Below are positions 17,881-25,022 of a DNA stretch of 39,869 nucleotides, piece after piece. A program made the translations under genes and the position numbers. The stretch comes from Chitinophagaceae bacterium. GTDB lineage: Bacteria; Bacteroidota; Bacteroidia; Chitinophagales; Chitinophagaceae. Positions within the stretch are counted from its first letter, which is position 1, and the number at the start of each line of letters is the position of its first letter. Below the pieces are notes generated by a model. The model made no database searches and was not told where the DNA came from. It saw nothing but the letters and a program-made list of their open reading frames with translations. The DNA lies in the NCBI GenBank assembly GCA_016787085.1, contig JAEUVJ010000032.1, positions 1 through 39,869 of the forward strand, written 5' to 3'.

Positions 17881-17931
17881 GGCATTGAAAACGAGCCTTC
17901 TCTAAGGTAACACTCAGACGAATACTATTAA

Positions 17932-18441
17932 ATGAAAGTCTTATCAACATATAAAATTTTGAAAGCAAAAGCGTTCAATGAAAACATTGACGAAACTTGG
18001 GTTGACTGGGCACTTGAAATGATGGAGGCTGGCTATCAGTCAAACAATCTTTACATGCTGGCTGGTGAGACGAAGCCCTTCAATCAATTTGAACTTCACG
18101 AATTGACAAGAAAGGTTTTAGAAGATTTAGGCTTTAGTTATGCTGACAAAGATGCTGTTCTTAAAAACTACGTTTATTATCTTATCGCAAACTCGGTTGA
18201 CCATCCAGAAACTTATTACAAGACGCTTCGTGAGTTAAAGAATATTTGCCAAGACTTGGATTTGGACTCAGCGTACATGGGCTTCTATCTTCTTTATTAC
18301 GCCAAAGACGACCTGACAGTAGACGAGGTTCAGTGGTATTGGGACGGTGCAAACAGACAAAACATTGACCAAATAATTAAAGACTATTTCAGAAAATGGA
18401 TGAATGAATTTGAGCAGCATAATTCAACAACGACCGCATAG
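17932..18441 (+). CDS. Hypothetical protein, cassette-like
   Basis: I do not recognise this 169-residue acidic protein. It is predicted all-helical and rich in Trp/Tyr/Asp (DETWVDWALEMMEAGYQ, YVYYLIANSVDHPETYYKTL, DEVQWYWDGANRQNIDQII), with no signal peptide or membrane segment. GC looks lower by eye than in the core genes before it. It is bounded upstream by junction repeat A and downstream by inverted repeats and a second copy of A, so it looks like a single-gene insertion. Its size and helical character would suit an immunity or accessory protein, but this is speculation. Confidence 0.65.
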   Translation: MKVLSTYKILKAKAFNENIDETWVDWALEMMEAGYQSNNLYMLAGETKPFNQFELHELTRKVLEDLGFSYADKDAVLKNYVYYLIANSVDHPETYYKTLRELKNICQDLDLDSAYMGFYLLYYAKDDLTVDEVQWYWDGANRQNIDQIIKDYFRKWMNEFEQHNSTTTA

Positions 18442-18450
18442 CATTACGCC

Positions 18451-18497
18451 GTTGTTGGTGTTGTGCAAAGCATCGTGCAGCGGCATCACCAACAGCC
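18451..18497. repeat. Inverted repeat after the 17932 gene
   Basis: TGTTGGTG (18453-18460) on the left pairs with CACCAACA (18487-18494) on the right, with further partial pairing through TTGTGC and GCGGCAT inside. It lies just after the stop codon of the hypothetical gene. It could be a terminator-like structure or the folded end of a cassette. Confidence 0.5.
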
Positions 18498-18544
18498 ATT
18501 ACTCAGGCTCCTCGCAATCAATTTGGCCTATTCCTGTAGCTCCT

Positions 18545-18614
18545 GTCGCTGGTGAAGGCCTGTCACATATCATCGCTCAACACCAGCGACGGCGTAAACC
18601 AGCGACGGCGTAAA
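18545..18614. repeat. Perfect 10-bp inverted repeat plus 16-bp tandem repeat
   Basis: GTCGCTGGTG (18545-18554) and CACCAGCGAC (18581-18590) form a perfect inverted repeat. The right arm continues into a 16-bp unit CCAGCGACGGCGTAAA present twice in tandem (18583-18598 and 18599-18614), which carries the ACGGCGTAA core shared by the other repeats of this zone. Repeat A copy 2 follows at once. Confidence 0.7.
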
Positions 18615-18674
18615 AAATCAATACCGGATTTTCTTGATTTCATGGTACGCACGGCGTAAATTTATGTGTCAGGC
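18615..18674 (+). repeat. Junction repeat A, copy 2
   Basis: Sixty bases matching 17821-17880 at 51 of 60 positions by my count, ending GTCAGGC, 25 bp before the start of the next foreign-looking gene (18700). Confidence 0.8.
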
Positions 18675-18699
18675 TCAATTATATCGACAGCCTTCAAAC

Positions 18700-19359
18700 A
18701 TGGACATTCTTTTTAAGACAAGACCTTTTTATCCCGATGAATTGAGACTTTTGAAGACTTTGAAAACTCAAAGAGAAAAGGAAAGCGGTGGTAAAATAAA
18801 ATTCTATCACTTCGTTATTGCAGGATTTTCAGGAGCAGGTTTCACCTATTTAGCTGCATTATTGCCAGACAGCTTTTGGACTTTTCTTTTCGGAACACTT
18901 GCTGTTTTTGCATTTGCCTTCCTTGTTTTTACCCCTTACGAAATCTATAAAATGCGAAGAAAGAGCAAGGACTTTCTACAACGTCTCAATGCTACTATTG
19001 ACAAAGGCACCGTTGACACCTATCTCATTAATACCAAAAGAATTGCAGTCGCCAAAGAGTATGAAGACGAAGGCGATTTGTTCTTAATTGATTATGACAA
19101 CGACAAAGTCCTTTATCTGTGGGACTATGATTATAACCTACGAAAAAAATTCCCTTGTCTTGACTTTGAAATCTATGAAGACAATTTCTTTAAACTGTTT
19201 GGAAGACAAGTTTATCCATTAAGTGACCGAATCAAGCCATTGACAATTGACAGAAAAGCCAAGTGGAGTTACATGAGCAAGATTGGCACACCCGGACATT
19301 TGCAAATAGACAACACAAATTTTGATAAACTTGTTGAAGAATATAATAACTGTGCCTGA
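18700..19359 (+). CDS. Hypothetical protein with two membrane segments
   Basis: A 219-residue protein of unknown family. After a charged N-terminus (MDILFKTRPFYPDELRLLKT) come two adjacent hydrophobic segments (FYHFVIAGFSGAGFTYLAAL and FWTFLFGTLAVFAFAFLVF), then a soluble domain with many acidic and aromatic residues (YEDEGDLFLIDYDNDKVLYLWDYDY). The C-terminal part resembles small membrane-anchored sensors or immunity-type proteins, but I cannot assign it. The ATG at 18700 is preferred over a TTG at 18634, which would begin inside repeat A. It looks lower in GC than core genes and is likely horizontally acquired. Confidence 0.7.
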   Translation: MDILFKTRPFYPDELRLLKTLKTQREKESGGKIKFYHFVIAGFSGAGFTYLAALLPDSFWTFLFGTLAVFAFAFLVFTPYEIYKMRRKSKDFLQRLNATIDKGTVDTYLINTKRIAVAKEYEDEGDLFLIDYDNDKVLYLWDYDYNLRKKFPCLDFEIYEDNFFKLFGRQVYPLSDRIKPLTIDRKAKWSYMSKIGTPGHLQIDNTNFDKLVEEYNNCA

Positions 19360-19459
19360 CATGAACTCTGTAAAAACCCAGGTAAAAGCTGTCACCCGGT
19401 GCCGCTCTCCACGCATGGCCGCAGGCAAAAAAACCATTAAAGCTTTGTAGCTTTATTGC

Positions 19460-20176
19460 ATGGACAAATTCCCGAACTGGGCCGACCATATCGTTGCTTT
19501 TATTTTTTGCATACTCATCCCTTTGCTTGCCGTAAAACAAAACCTGAAGAATAACCCAGCTGCCAGGTACACCAGCACGCAAAAAAGGGCCTTCTATCTT
19601 TCCACCTGCTTTTCCCTTTTTATCATGGCAGCTATTATTTTGTCAGTATGGCTGCTATGCAAAAGACCGCTCGCAGAGATGGGGCTTAGTTTAACTATAA
19701 AAGGAAGGGCATGGATATGGCCGTTACTTGCTTTTGTGATAGTGTATGCCATTGATACCATTAGTTCTGTTGCAACACCCAAAAAAATTGCTGCTGCGGT
19801 CGGCGACTGGGAAAAGAGAACACCGTTCATGCCGGCAAACAGCAAAGAGCTCCGGGTATATCTTTTAATGTGTCTTTGTGCAGGCGTATTTGAAGAAGTG
19901 GTGTACAGGGGGTATATGGTCACGTATTTCAGTTACTTGTTCAAAGATTCCGCTTACCGGGAAAGCTTATCGGTATTTCTTCCTGCACTTATCTTCAGCA
20001 TTTCTCATTTTTATCACGGGCTAAAGAATATCATTAAGATCTTTGTACTGTCAGTATTTTTCGGCTACATATATATTCAGTCCGGCTCACTGGTGATCGT
20101 TATGCTTCTTCATTTCCTGGTTAATGTACTTGGCGGATTGCTGAGCGTAAAATATCTGAAAAATGAAAAGGAATAA
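19460..20176 (+). CDS. CPBP family intramembrane glutamic protease
   Basis: A 238-residue multi-pass membrane protein of the CPBP/Abi (Rce1-like) family. The catalytic EExxxR motif is seen as FEEVVYRGY (Glu145, Glu146, Arg150), followed by ISHFYHG (His183) and a last segment VIVMLLHFLVN with the third-motif His. Six or more hydrophobic segments are visible. The family cleaves or processes peptides in the membrane, and some members give bacteriocin self-immunity; the target here is unknown. TAGCTTTA lies 4 nt upstream of the ATG and may be a −7 box. Confidence 0.88.
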   Translation: MDKFPNWADHIVAFIFCILIPLLAVKQNLKNNPAARYTSTQKRAFYLSTCFSLFIMAAIILSVWLLCKRPLAEMGLSLTIKGRAWIWPLLAFVIVYAIDTISSVATPKKIAAAVGDWEKRTPFMPANSKELRVYLLMCLCAGVFEEVVYRGYMVTYFSYLFKDSAYRESLSVFLPALIFSISHFYHGLKNIIKIFVLSVFFGYIYIQSGSLVIVMLLHFLVNVLGGLLSVKYLKNEKE

Positions 20177-20234
20177 CACCCGGCGGTTGTGCTGCTATCA
20201 ACTACTACCGGGCTGACCGTGTCAATACTTTGCT

Positions 20235-20268
20235 GCAAAACACGAAGAACGGCGTAAATGTCTTACCT
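20235..20268 (+). repeat. Repeat B, copy 1
   Basis: A 34-bp segment (GCAAAACACGAAGAACGGCG followed by TAAATGTCTTACCT) nearly identical to 26552-26585. It carries ACGGCGTAA, which links it to repeat A. It lies between the CPBP gene and a small hypothetical gene. Confidence 0.75.
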
Positions 20269-20324
20269 TGTACAAGCCCGGAAATAGTTTGGCGACCTTG
20301 CTATAAGCCTCCGGCAATACACTG

Positions 20325-20570
20325 ATGGAAAGAAAACATCTTTATTCTTACACGAAGCATACTTACCGGCCTTTTTCTGATCAAAGGCAACTGATCACTT
20401 TTACTTTTAATGATATCGAAAGAACGATCATCGGGACAATGGAAGAAAAAGGCGATCTTATCTTTTTGTATGAATTCCGCGGGAACTACATAGGAACAGA
20501 ATTCTTTATTTCCTTCTCAAAAAAATCCAGCTCGTATAAACTGATAAAGGTCGGCGAAACGGTGGCCTGA
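20325..20570 (+). CDS. Small hypothetical protein
   Basis: An 81-residue frame starting MERKHLYSYTKHTYRPFSDQ. It has beta-rich alternation (ITFTFNDIERTIIGTMEE, LIFLYEFRGNYIGTEFFISF) and a sensible hydrophobic pattern, but no family I recognise. The codon composition is coherent and the frame is not a shadow of another gene. It lies just after repeat B copy 1. Probably real, function unknown. Confidence 0.5.
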   Translation: MERKHLYSYTKHTYRPFSDQRQLITFTFNDIERTIIGTMEEKGDLIFLYEFRGNYIGTEFFISFSKKSSSYKLIKVGETVA

Positions 20571-20722
20571 TCATTTGCACCTGTTTCCCAACCCCTTTTC
20601 CCGGTCAGGCATCTTTCCAGGCCGGAAAAACGAATTAAGCCGGAACAGCCTGCGATGAAATCTCCGGTAACTTATCAGTCTGAATTATTTGAACCACCCT
20701 TCCTTCGTCAGGGCAGGCTGTG

Positions 20723-20817
20723 CCACATAGCTACATAGGATTTCACAACTTGTCCCGCCGCAGGCGTGGATAGACACTCCTATGTGTCTTTTCTTTGTGC
20801 CCTTTGTGCCTATGTGG
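20723..20817. repeat. Nested inverted repeat (CACATAGG type)
   Basis: CCACATAG (20723-20730) pairs with CTATGTGG (20810-20817), and inside it ACATAGGA (20733-20740) pairs with TCCTATGT (20778-20785). The right half has the periodic text TTTGTGCCCTTTGTGCCTAT, a pattern I associate with dispersed intergenic elements in Bacteroidota. The surrounding 20571-20998 contains no convincing gene. Confidence 0.55.
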
Positions 20818-20998
20818 TTTAAAAACATTTCTAAAGCTGAAATTTCAAACTGAGACACTACTAAATCTCCAATTAATATCCTTCTCTCCCATAGGATTTG
20901 ATCCTCCTTTGCTGTCAAAATAAATGACATGACTGTTTCCGGAACTTAAGCAGTAAGAGGGAACAGCCAACACAATTTTTACAATTAAATAAATCACT

Positions 20999-21463
20999 AT
21001 GAAAAAGCTGGTTTTAATACTTGCCTCATCCCTGCTGATAGCAGGCACAGGATTGGCCCAGGATCAAACGCAGCAACAAGACAAACTACAAAAGCGTGAC
21101 CGTATTCACCAGGAAGATCACCTGATGCTTAAGGACGGCAAACTCTACCAGGTAAAACAAGGAGTACAATCACAGATGCATGCACAGATCCGGTTAAACA
21201 ACGGTACTGTCTGTAACCCGGATGGAAGTTACCAGTTGCAGGACCGTACCCGGTTGCGTTTACGTGATGGCGAATGCCTCGACATGGAAGGCAACCGGTA
21301 TCTGAATCAAAAAAGATTCAATACCCGTAAAATGATGAGCGAGGGACAAATACAAAGAGTACAAACGAGGGACATGAGCCGGGTACAGACAAGGGACATG
21401 AACCGTAACCAGTCCTCTTCCCAGGGTGCAGGCAGCAGAAACAGAAAAGGAGGAGCCAACTGA
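20999..21463 (+). CDS. Secreted DUF6799-like protein
   Basis: A 154-residue exported protein with signal peptide MKKLVLILASSLLIAGTGLA. The middle has the repeated pattern DGKLYQVKQGVQ, NGTVCNPDGSYQLQDRTRLRLRDGECLDMEGN, which resembles the DUF6799 domain (short beta repeats with DG turns). The C-terminal tail is basic and repetitive: RVQTRDMS followed by RVQTRDMN, then a Ser/Gln/Gly/Arg stretch. Periplasmic or surface location is likely; function unknown. The next genes encode a barrel-like protein and a sigma-factor operon. Confidence 0.75.
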   Translation: MKKLVLILASSLLIAGTGLAQDQTQQQDKLQKRDRIHQEDHLMLKDGKLYQVKQGVQSQMHAQIRLNNGTVCNPDGSYQLQDRTRLRLRDGECLDMEGNRYLNQKRFNTRKMMSEGQIQRVQTRDMSRVQTRDMNRNQSSSQGAGSRNRKGGAN

Positions 21464-21585
21464 TCCCCGGCCAGTAGTTACAGAAGAAGAGTTACAGTTC
21501 ACCCGTTAACGGAGTTGCCATTCAATGCAGGAGATAACTCTCTGGCGAATGGCAGCTCTTTTCTCCTTTCGCTAAAAAGCATTTT

Positions 21586-22503
21586 ATGAAAGTCCGCCTT
21601 GTAAAGTTCCCCGTTCTCTTCCTTATGGTTTTGATGATAGTGTACAAACTGCCGGCGCAATCCCGTTCTGCTGATACGGCAAAGTCAAAACCAGCATTCA
21701 GCAATTCTTATGCGCAGGCTGGTGTGAATTATATCAGCAATACGGTATTTGCGGGAAGAAAAGACTCCGTCGCTGTTCCTTACCTCAGCCCTTCCATCAG
21801 CTATTCACACAAATCAGGTGTATTCGCAAAAGGATCTCTCTCCTATCTCACATCCGCAAAAGAAAGCCGGATTGACCTCTACACGCTTACTGCCGGTTAT
21901 GTGTACAGCAAGAATAATTTCATCGCAGGAGTTGACGCCACAAAATATTTTTTCAACAGCAGCAGTACAAATGTGCGGTCAGGAATGAGCGGTTATGCCG
22001 CCCTGTTTACCGGTTATAATTTTAAAGATATTTTTACTACCTATGTTGACGGCATGGTGATCTTCGGCCCGGCATCCGATTTTATTCTTGGCCTCGAATT
22101 AAATCACCCATTCTACGCTGCCCATGACCGGCTGAAGATCACACCCACCATTTACACAAACTTTGGCACACAGAATTATTACAATGAATACTACAGTACC
22201 AAACGTTCCGGTTCAGGCGGAGGCGGAGGGTATGGCAATGGAAACGGCGGCCCAGGCGGATCAGGTAGCACAGAAACCACCACCCTTTCCGTAGTTGAAT
22301 CGGCAAAATTTCAATTGCTGGACTATGAGTTCAGTTTACCGGTCAGTTACACGTACAAGCAGCTCACTGTTTTCTGCACGCCGGTTCTTGCAATACCTGT
22401 TCATCCATCTTTGATCACATCAGGCGGGCAAACAACCCGGGAAGAATTGAGCAATACCTTCTTCTGGTCTGCAGGTATCGGGTACAAGTTCACGGGAAAA
22501 TAA
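21586..22503 (+). CDS. Outer-membrane beta-barrel-like protein
   Basis: A 305-residue protein with a signal peptide (MKVRLVKFPVLFLMVLMIVY, cleavage near AQS). It has alternating amphipathic strands with frequent Tyr/Ser/Thr (GVNYISNTVFAG, SYLTSAKESRIDLYTLTAGY, GYAALFTGYNFKD) and a final GIGYKFTGK, consistent with an outer-membrane barrel. A Gly/Ser-rich insert (SGSGGGGGYGNGNGGPGGSG) interrupts it about residue 205-225, probably a surface loop. No family assignment is possible by eye. It is preceded by a 122-bp gap and followed 183 bp later by the sigma-factor operon. Confidence 0.65.
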   Translation: MKVRLVKFPVLFLMVLMIVYKLPAQSRSADTAKSKPAFSNSYAQAGVNYISNTVFAGRKDSVAVPYLSPSISYSHKSGVFAKGSLSYLTSAKESRIDLYTLTAGYVYSKNNFIAGVDATKYFFNSSSTNVRSGMSGYAALFTGYNFKDIFTTYVDGMVIFGPASDFILGLELNHPFYAAHDRLKITPTIYTNFGTQNYYNEYYSTKRSGSGGGGGYGNGNGGPGGSGSTETTTLSVVESAKFQLLDYEFSLPVSYTYKQLTVFCTPVLAIPVHPSLITSGGQTTREELSNTFFWSAGIGYKFTGK

Positions 22504-22686
22504 CCGGCGAATTGCGGTCACTATGCCGGGTTACCCGGGCAGGGTGACTTTCGTTACATTTTTTGCTCTGCTCATCGGCTACCTTTTCACCCTGAAACCA
22601 TGGAGAATGGTGAGGCACAATTATTCCCGCTGCCAGCCATAGGATAAATGAAATGACAGTGTCTAAAATAATCAATAGCCGGGTGA

Positions 22687-23235
22687 ATGGATGAGCTTGA
22701 ACTGATACGTCGTGTTCTTGAAGGCAATCAACAGGATTTTTCACTTTTGATCAAAAAGTATGAGGCCAATGTATTTCGTACAGCGATGGGCCTTTTACAC
22801 AGCAAAGAGGATGCAGAAGAAATTACGCAGGATGTTTTTCTGAAAGTATATCAGTCGCTTTCATCTTTCAACGGCAGGTCTGCCTTTTCTACCTGGCTGT
22901 ACCGTATCACCATCAATAGCAGCATAAATTTTTTACGGAAGAAGAAACGAAGGGGTTTCTGGACCAGCTTGTCCGATCTGCTGCAGATCGCATCAAACGA
23001 CAGGCAGGCCGAAACGATCATGACGGAGAAAACAGAGAAAGCAGTGATCCGGCAGGCCATTAACAGCCTGCCCGAAAAACAACGACTGGCCTTTGTACTG
23101 ACAAAATATGAGGAGTTGCCGCAAAAACACGTAGCCGATATTATGAGACTGAGCGAAGGGGCAGTTGAACAGCTTATCCTGAGGGCAAAAAGCAACCTGA
23201 GAAAGAAACTGGAAAAAGAACTGGAAGAGCCATAA
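22687..23235 (+). CDS. ECF-type RNA polymerase sigma factor
   Basis: A 182-residue extracytoplasmic-function sigma factor. Region 2 is visible as SKEDAEEITQDVFLKVYQSL and FSTWLYRITINSSINFLRKKKR (−10 recognition), and region 4 as LPEKQRLAFVLTKYEELPQKHVADIMRLSEGAVEQLILRAKSNLRKKL (helix-turn-helix). It directs RNA polymerase to a small stress regulon. It leads a compact four-gene operon: anti-sigma-like protein 44 bp downstream, a Spy/CpxP-like protein and a small Cys/Asn-rich secreted protein. This arrangement points to sensing of envelope or metal stress. Confidence 0.93.
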   Translation: MDELELIRRVLEGNQQDFSLLIKKYEANVFRTAMGLLHSKEDAEEITQDVFLKVYQSLSSFNGRSAFSTWLYRITINSSINFLRKKKRRGFWTSLSDLLQIASNDRQAETIMTEKTEKAVIRQAINSLPEKQRLAFVLTKYEELPQKHVADIMRLSEGAVEQLILRAKSNLRKKLEKELEEP

Positions 23236-23279
23236 GATTTTTATACAACTGATTGTCTAATAACTATCCCACTTAGACC

Positions 23280-23588
23280 ATGATTACTAAAAACAATATT
23301 GACCAGTTACTTGAAGACTTCATCAAAGAGGAGCGGAACACTGAAGCCAATCCCTTTTTATCAACCCGTATAATGGCAGCGGTTGAGAAAACGGGCGAAG
23401 AACAGCTACTGCCTGTCTCCCCGGTATGGAAAATAGCGGTGATCGCAGTCAGCCTGTTTGTAGCGGTATTCGCCGGCATTGCAGCCGGGAATCTTTACCA
23501 GCCAAAGACCAACGTAACAGATGCTGTGCTGATCAATGATGACAGTATAGAAAATTTTGGATGGTATGCCCAAATCGGAAATGAATAA
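23280..23588 (+). CDS. Probable anti-sigma factor, single-pass
   Basis: A 102-residue protein with a cytoplasmic N-terminal ~65 residues (MITKNNIDQLLEDFIKEERN, FLSTRIMAAVEK), one membrane helix (WKIAVIAVSLFVAVFAGIAAG) and a short periplasmic tail. Position directly after the sigma gene and this topology are those of small anti-sigma proteins in Bacteroidota ECF operons. No ZAS His/Cys motif is visible. Calling it an anti-sigma factor is inference from context. Confidence 0.7.
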   Translation: MITKNNIDQLLEDFIKEERNTEANPFLSTRIMAAVEKTGEEQLLPVSPVWKIAVIAVSLFVAVFAGIAAGNLYQPKTNVTDAVLINDDSIENFGWYAQIGNE

Positions 23589-23599
23589 TTTTTGACACT

Positions 23600-24115
23600 A
23601 TGCGCAAAACACAAATATTGACCTGGCTGATCGTTTTACTGGTAGTAATGAATGCCGTCACGATCGGGACTATCATTTATCACAATTACAGGGAAGACCA
23701 GGCCAGGGAAAACATTGCTATCAATTCCGGCCAGGGCGGGAATATGCTGAATGGCAGATTCCTGAAGCAAACGATTGGCTTCAATGATGAGCAGATGAAT
23801 GCTTTCCGCAAGGCCAACCAGCAGTTTCGTCCTTTTGCTATGGAGGTAACAGACCAGATTGACTCCCTGAAGGCCGCCATGTTCGCTGAATTACAAAAAA
23901 CAGAGCCGGACACGTTGCAATTAAATGGTATCTCGGAAGAGATCGGCCAACTGCATGCCCGGTTGAAATATGACACCTATAAATTTTATCTGAACATAAA
24001 AAAAATATGCTCCCCGGAGCAGAAGACAGCACTCGAAAAAGCATTTCAACCCCTTTTTAAAAATGAAGACACGGCGCCTGGCCGGCAGCATAGAAGGGGA
24101 TGGAACAGGAACTGA
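23600..24115 (+). CDS. Spy/CpxP-like periplasmic sensor-type protein
   Basis: A 171-residue protein with an N-terminal membrane anchor (ILTWLIVLLVVMNAVTIGTI) and a helical periplasmic domain. The helical pattern GFNDEQMNAFRKANQQFRPF, then ICSPEQKTALEKAFQPLF, matches the CnrX/CpxP/Spy heavy-metal-sensor superfamily (LTxxQ-like turn replaced by CSPEQ). Relatives sense metals or misfolded protein or regulate ECF sigma factors by binding the anti-sigma. It starts 11 bp after the anti-sigma-like gene, so all three likely act in one signalling path. Confidence 0.8.
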   Translation: MRKTQILTWLIVLLVVMNAVTIGTIIYHNYREDQARENIAINSGQGGNMLNGRFLKQTIGFNDEQMNAFRKANQQFRPFAMEVTDQIDSLKAAMFAELQKTEPDTLQLNGISEEIGQLHARLKYDTYKFYLNIKKICSPEQKTALEKAFQPLFKNEDTAPGRQHRRGWNRN

Positions 24116-24140
24116 TTTTTATAACAATAAAATACAAGCA

Positions 24141-24422
24141 ATGAAAAAGATGATTCTTGCAGCGATCTTCATGGTTGCTGTGGCAGGAGCTTTGTCAGCA
24201 CAGACAACGAAACCAGGAAACGGCACACCGGGAACAAACAAAAGTAATCCCGGCTATGTTGATGCCAATAACAACAATACCTGTGACAACTATGAAAATA
24301 ACACAAGACCGGCCAATGTTAACAGGGGCCAGGGACGCAGAGGCGCCGGATATGGTATGGGCAACAGGCAGGGCCGCTCCGGTATGCAATGCCGCAGGCC
24401 TGGTGGTGGCCGGAGATCATGA
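24141..24422 (+). CDS. Small secreted Asn/Gly/Arg-rich protein with EF-hand-like loop
   Basis: A 93-residue exported protein with signal peptide MKKMILAAIFMVAVAGALSA. The mature part has YVDANNNNTCDNYENN, an Asp/Asn-rich loop (D-x-N-x-N-x-C-D-x-x-E spacing) like a calcium-binding EF-hand or dockerin loop with a Cys, then a basic Gly/Arg-rich tail ending RRPGGGRRS. The ATG at 24141 is chosen because it begins the signal peptide; a longer frame would overlap the upstream gene. Last gene of the sigma operon; likely a target or ligand-binding component, function unknown. Confidence 0.7.
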   Translation: MKKMILAAIFMVAVAGALSAQTTKPGNGTPGTNKSNPGYVDANNNNTCDNYENNTRPANVNRGQGRRGAGYGMGNRQGRSGMQCRRPGGGRRS

Positions 24423-24968
24423 TAATTCCCGGTTCCGTTATTTCCGATCACTCTTTTACACTGTGGCATGTAAGTGATAAAAACCTGCCACGGCGTAAGA
24501 TTTTACAGGCGCAATGAACAGCACTACCCGGAGTACCGATCTTCGGAACGATAGCATGAGAATCACTTCGCTACAGAGTGTATGACACCATCTGCAGGAA
24601 AGCCAGGTATTTGACTTTTTTGTAGCTTCGGATAATAGCGTAAATACACACGTTGGACAGAAATGGGGCCTTTAGCCTTCATTAATATTTACATCATTCA
24701 CTTCACCCATTATCATTGCATTCAACCTGCAAAGGTTCAGTCATTTTTAATTCTGTACATCGGATTGGGGGATGACAGCCCGACAATATTTCCTTTTGAG
24801 CCATTATCCCATCTAAAGTTTGGCTCAATATTGTGGCGGTTAAAGCTGGTGTCAGGCTTGTTTTGTAGCTTCACTCCCGGCACAAAGCTGGGAATCGTCA
24901 CAAAACTACGACAAGCCCGCCCGATTTATTAGCCGCAACGCTTTGGCCATACTGTAAACTTTGAACTG
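24423..24968. other. Gene-poor stretch with repeats
   Basis: No convincing gene in about 550 bp. It holds ACGGCGTAA at 24490-24498, the string GCGTAAAT followed by CGTTGGAC at about 24636-24657 (resembling the end of junction repeat A), and a long imperfect palindrome at 24855-24917. It separates the sigma operon from the lower-GC Fic gene and is probably an insertion boundary. Confidence 0.6.
24855..24917. repeat. Imperfect 63-bp palindrome upstream of the Fic gene
   Basis: GGCTTGT (24855-24861) pairs with ACAAGCC (24911-24917), GTAG (24865-24868) with CTAC (24906-24909) and CCC (24876-24878) with GGG (24890-24892), giving an extended folded structure with bulges. Confidence 0.5.
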
Positions 24969-25022
24969 ATGGACAAGATTCCGAACTTTGTAAACAAACA
25001 GAACAAGTATAAATTAAAATGA
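24969..25022 (+). CDS. Possible 17-residue upstream frame coupled to fic
   Basis: MDKIPNFVNKQNKYKLK followed by TGA; its stop overlaps the Fic start (ATGA, 25019-25022). The first residues resemble the start of the CPBP protein (MDKFPNW) and the DNA is alike there. It may be a coupled upstream frame or a remnant of a truncated gene; translation is unproven. Confidence 0.35.
   Translation: MDKIPNFVNKQNKYKLK

Noticed and set aside
17821..18674. True integron array
   Set aside because: GTTGGGC-type ends are present, but no matching upstream GCCCAAC-type partner and no integron integrase were found; the recombinase at 34166 is of the element type. Kept only as a hypothesis.
24663..24932. Open frame of 89 codons before the Fic gene
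   Set aside because: It has an uneven composition, no signal or motif, and it runs through the imperfect palindrome at 24855-24917; it looks accidental.
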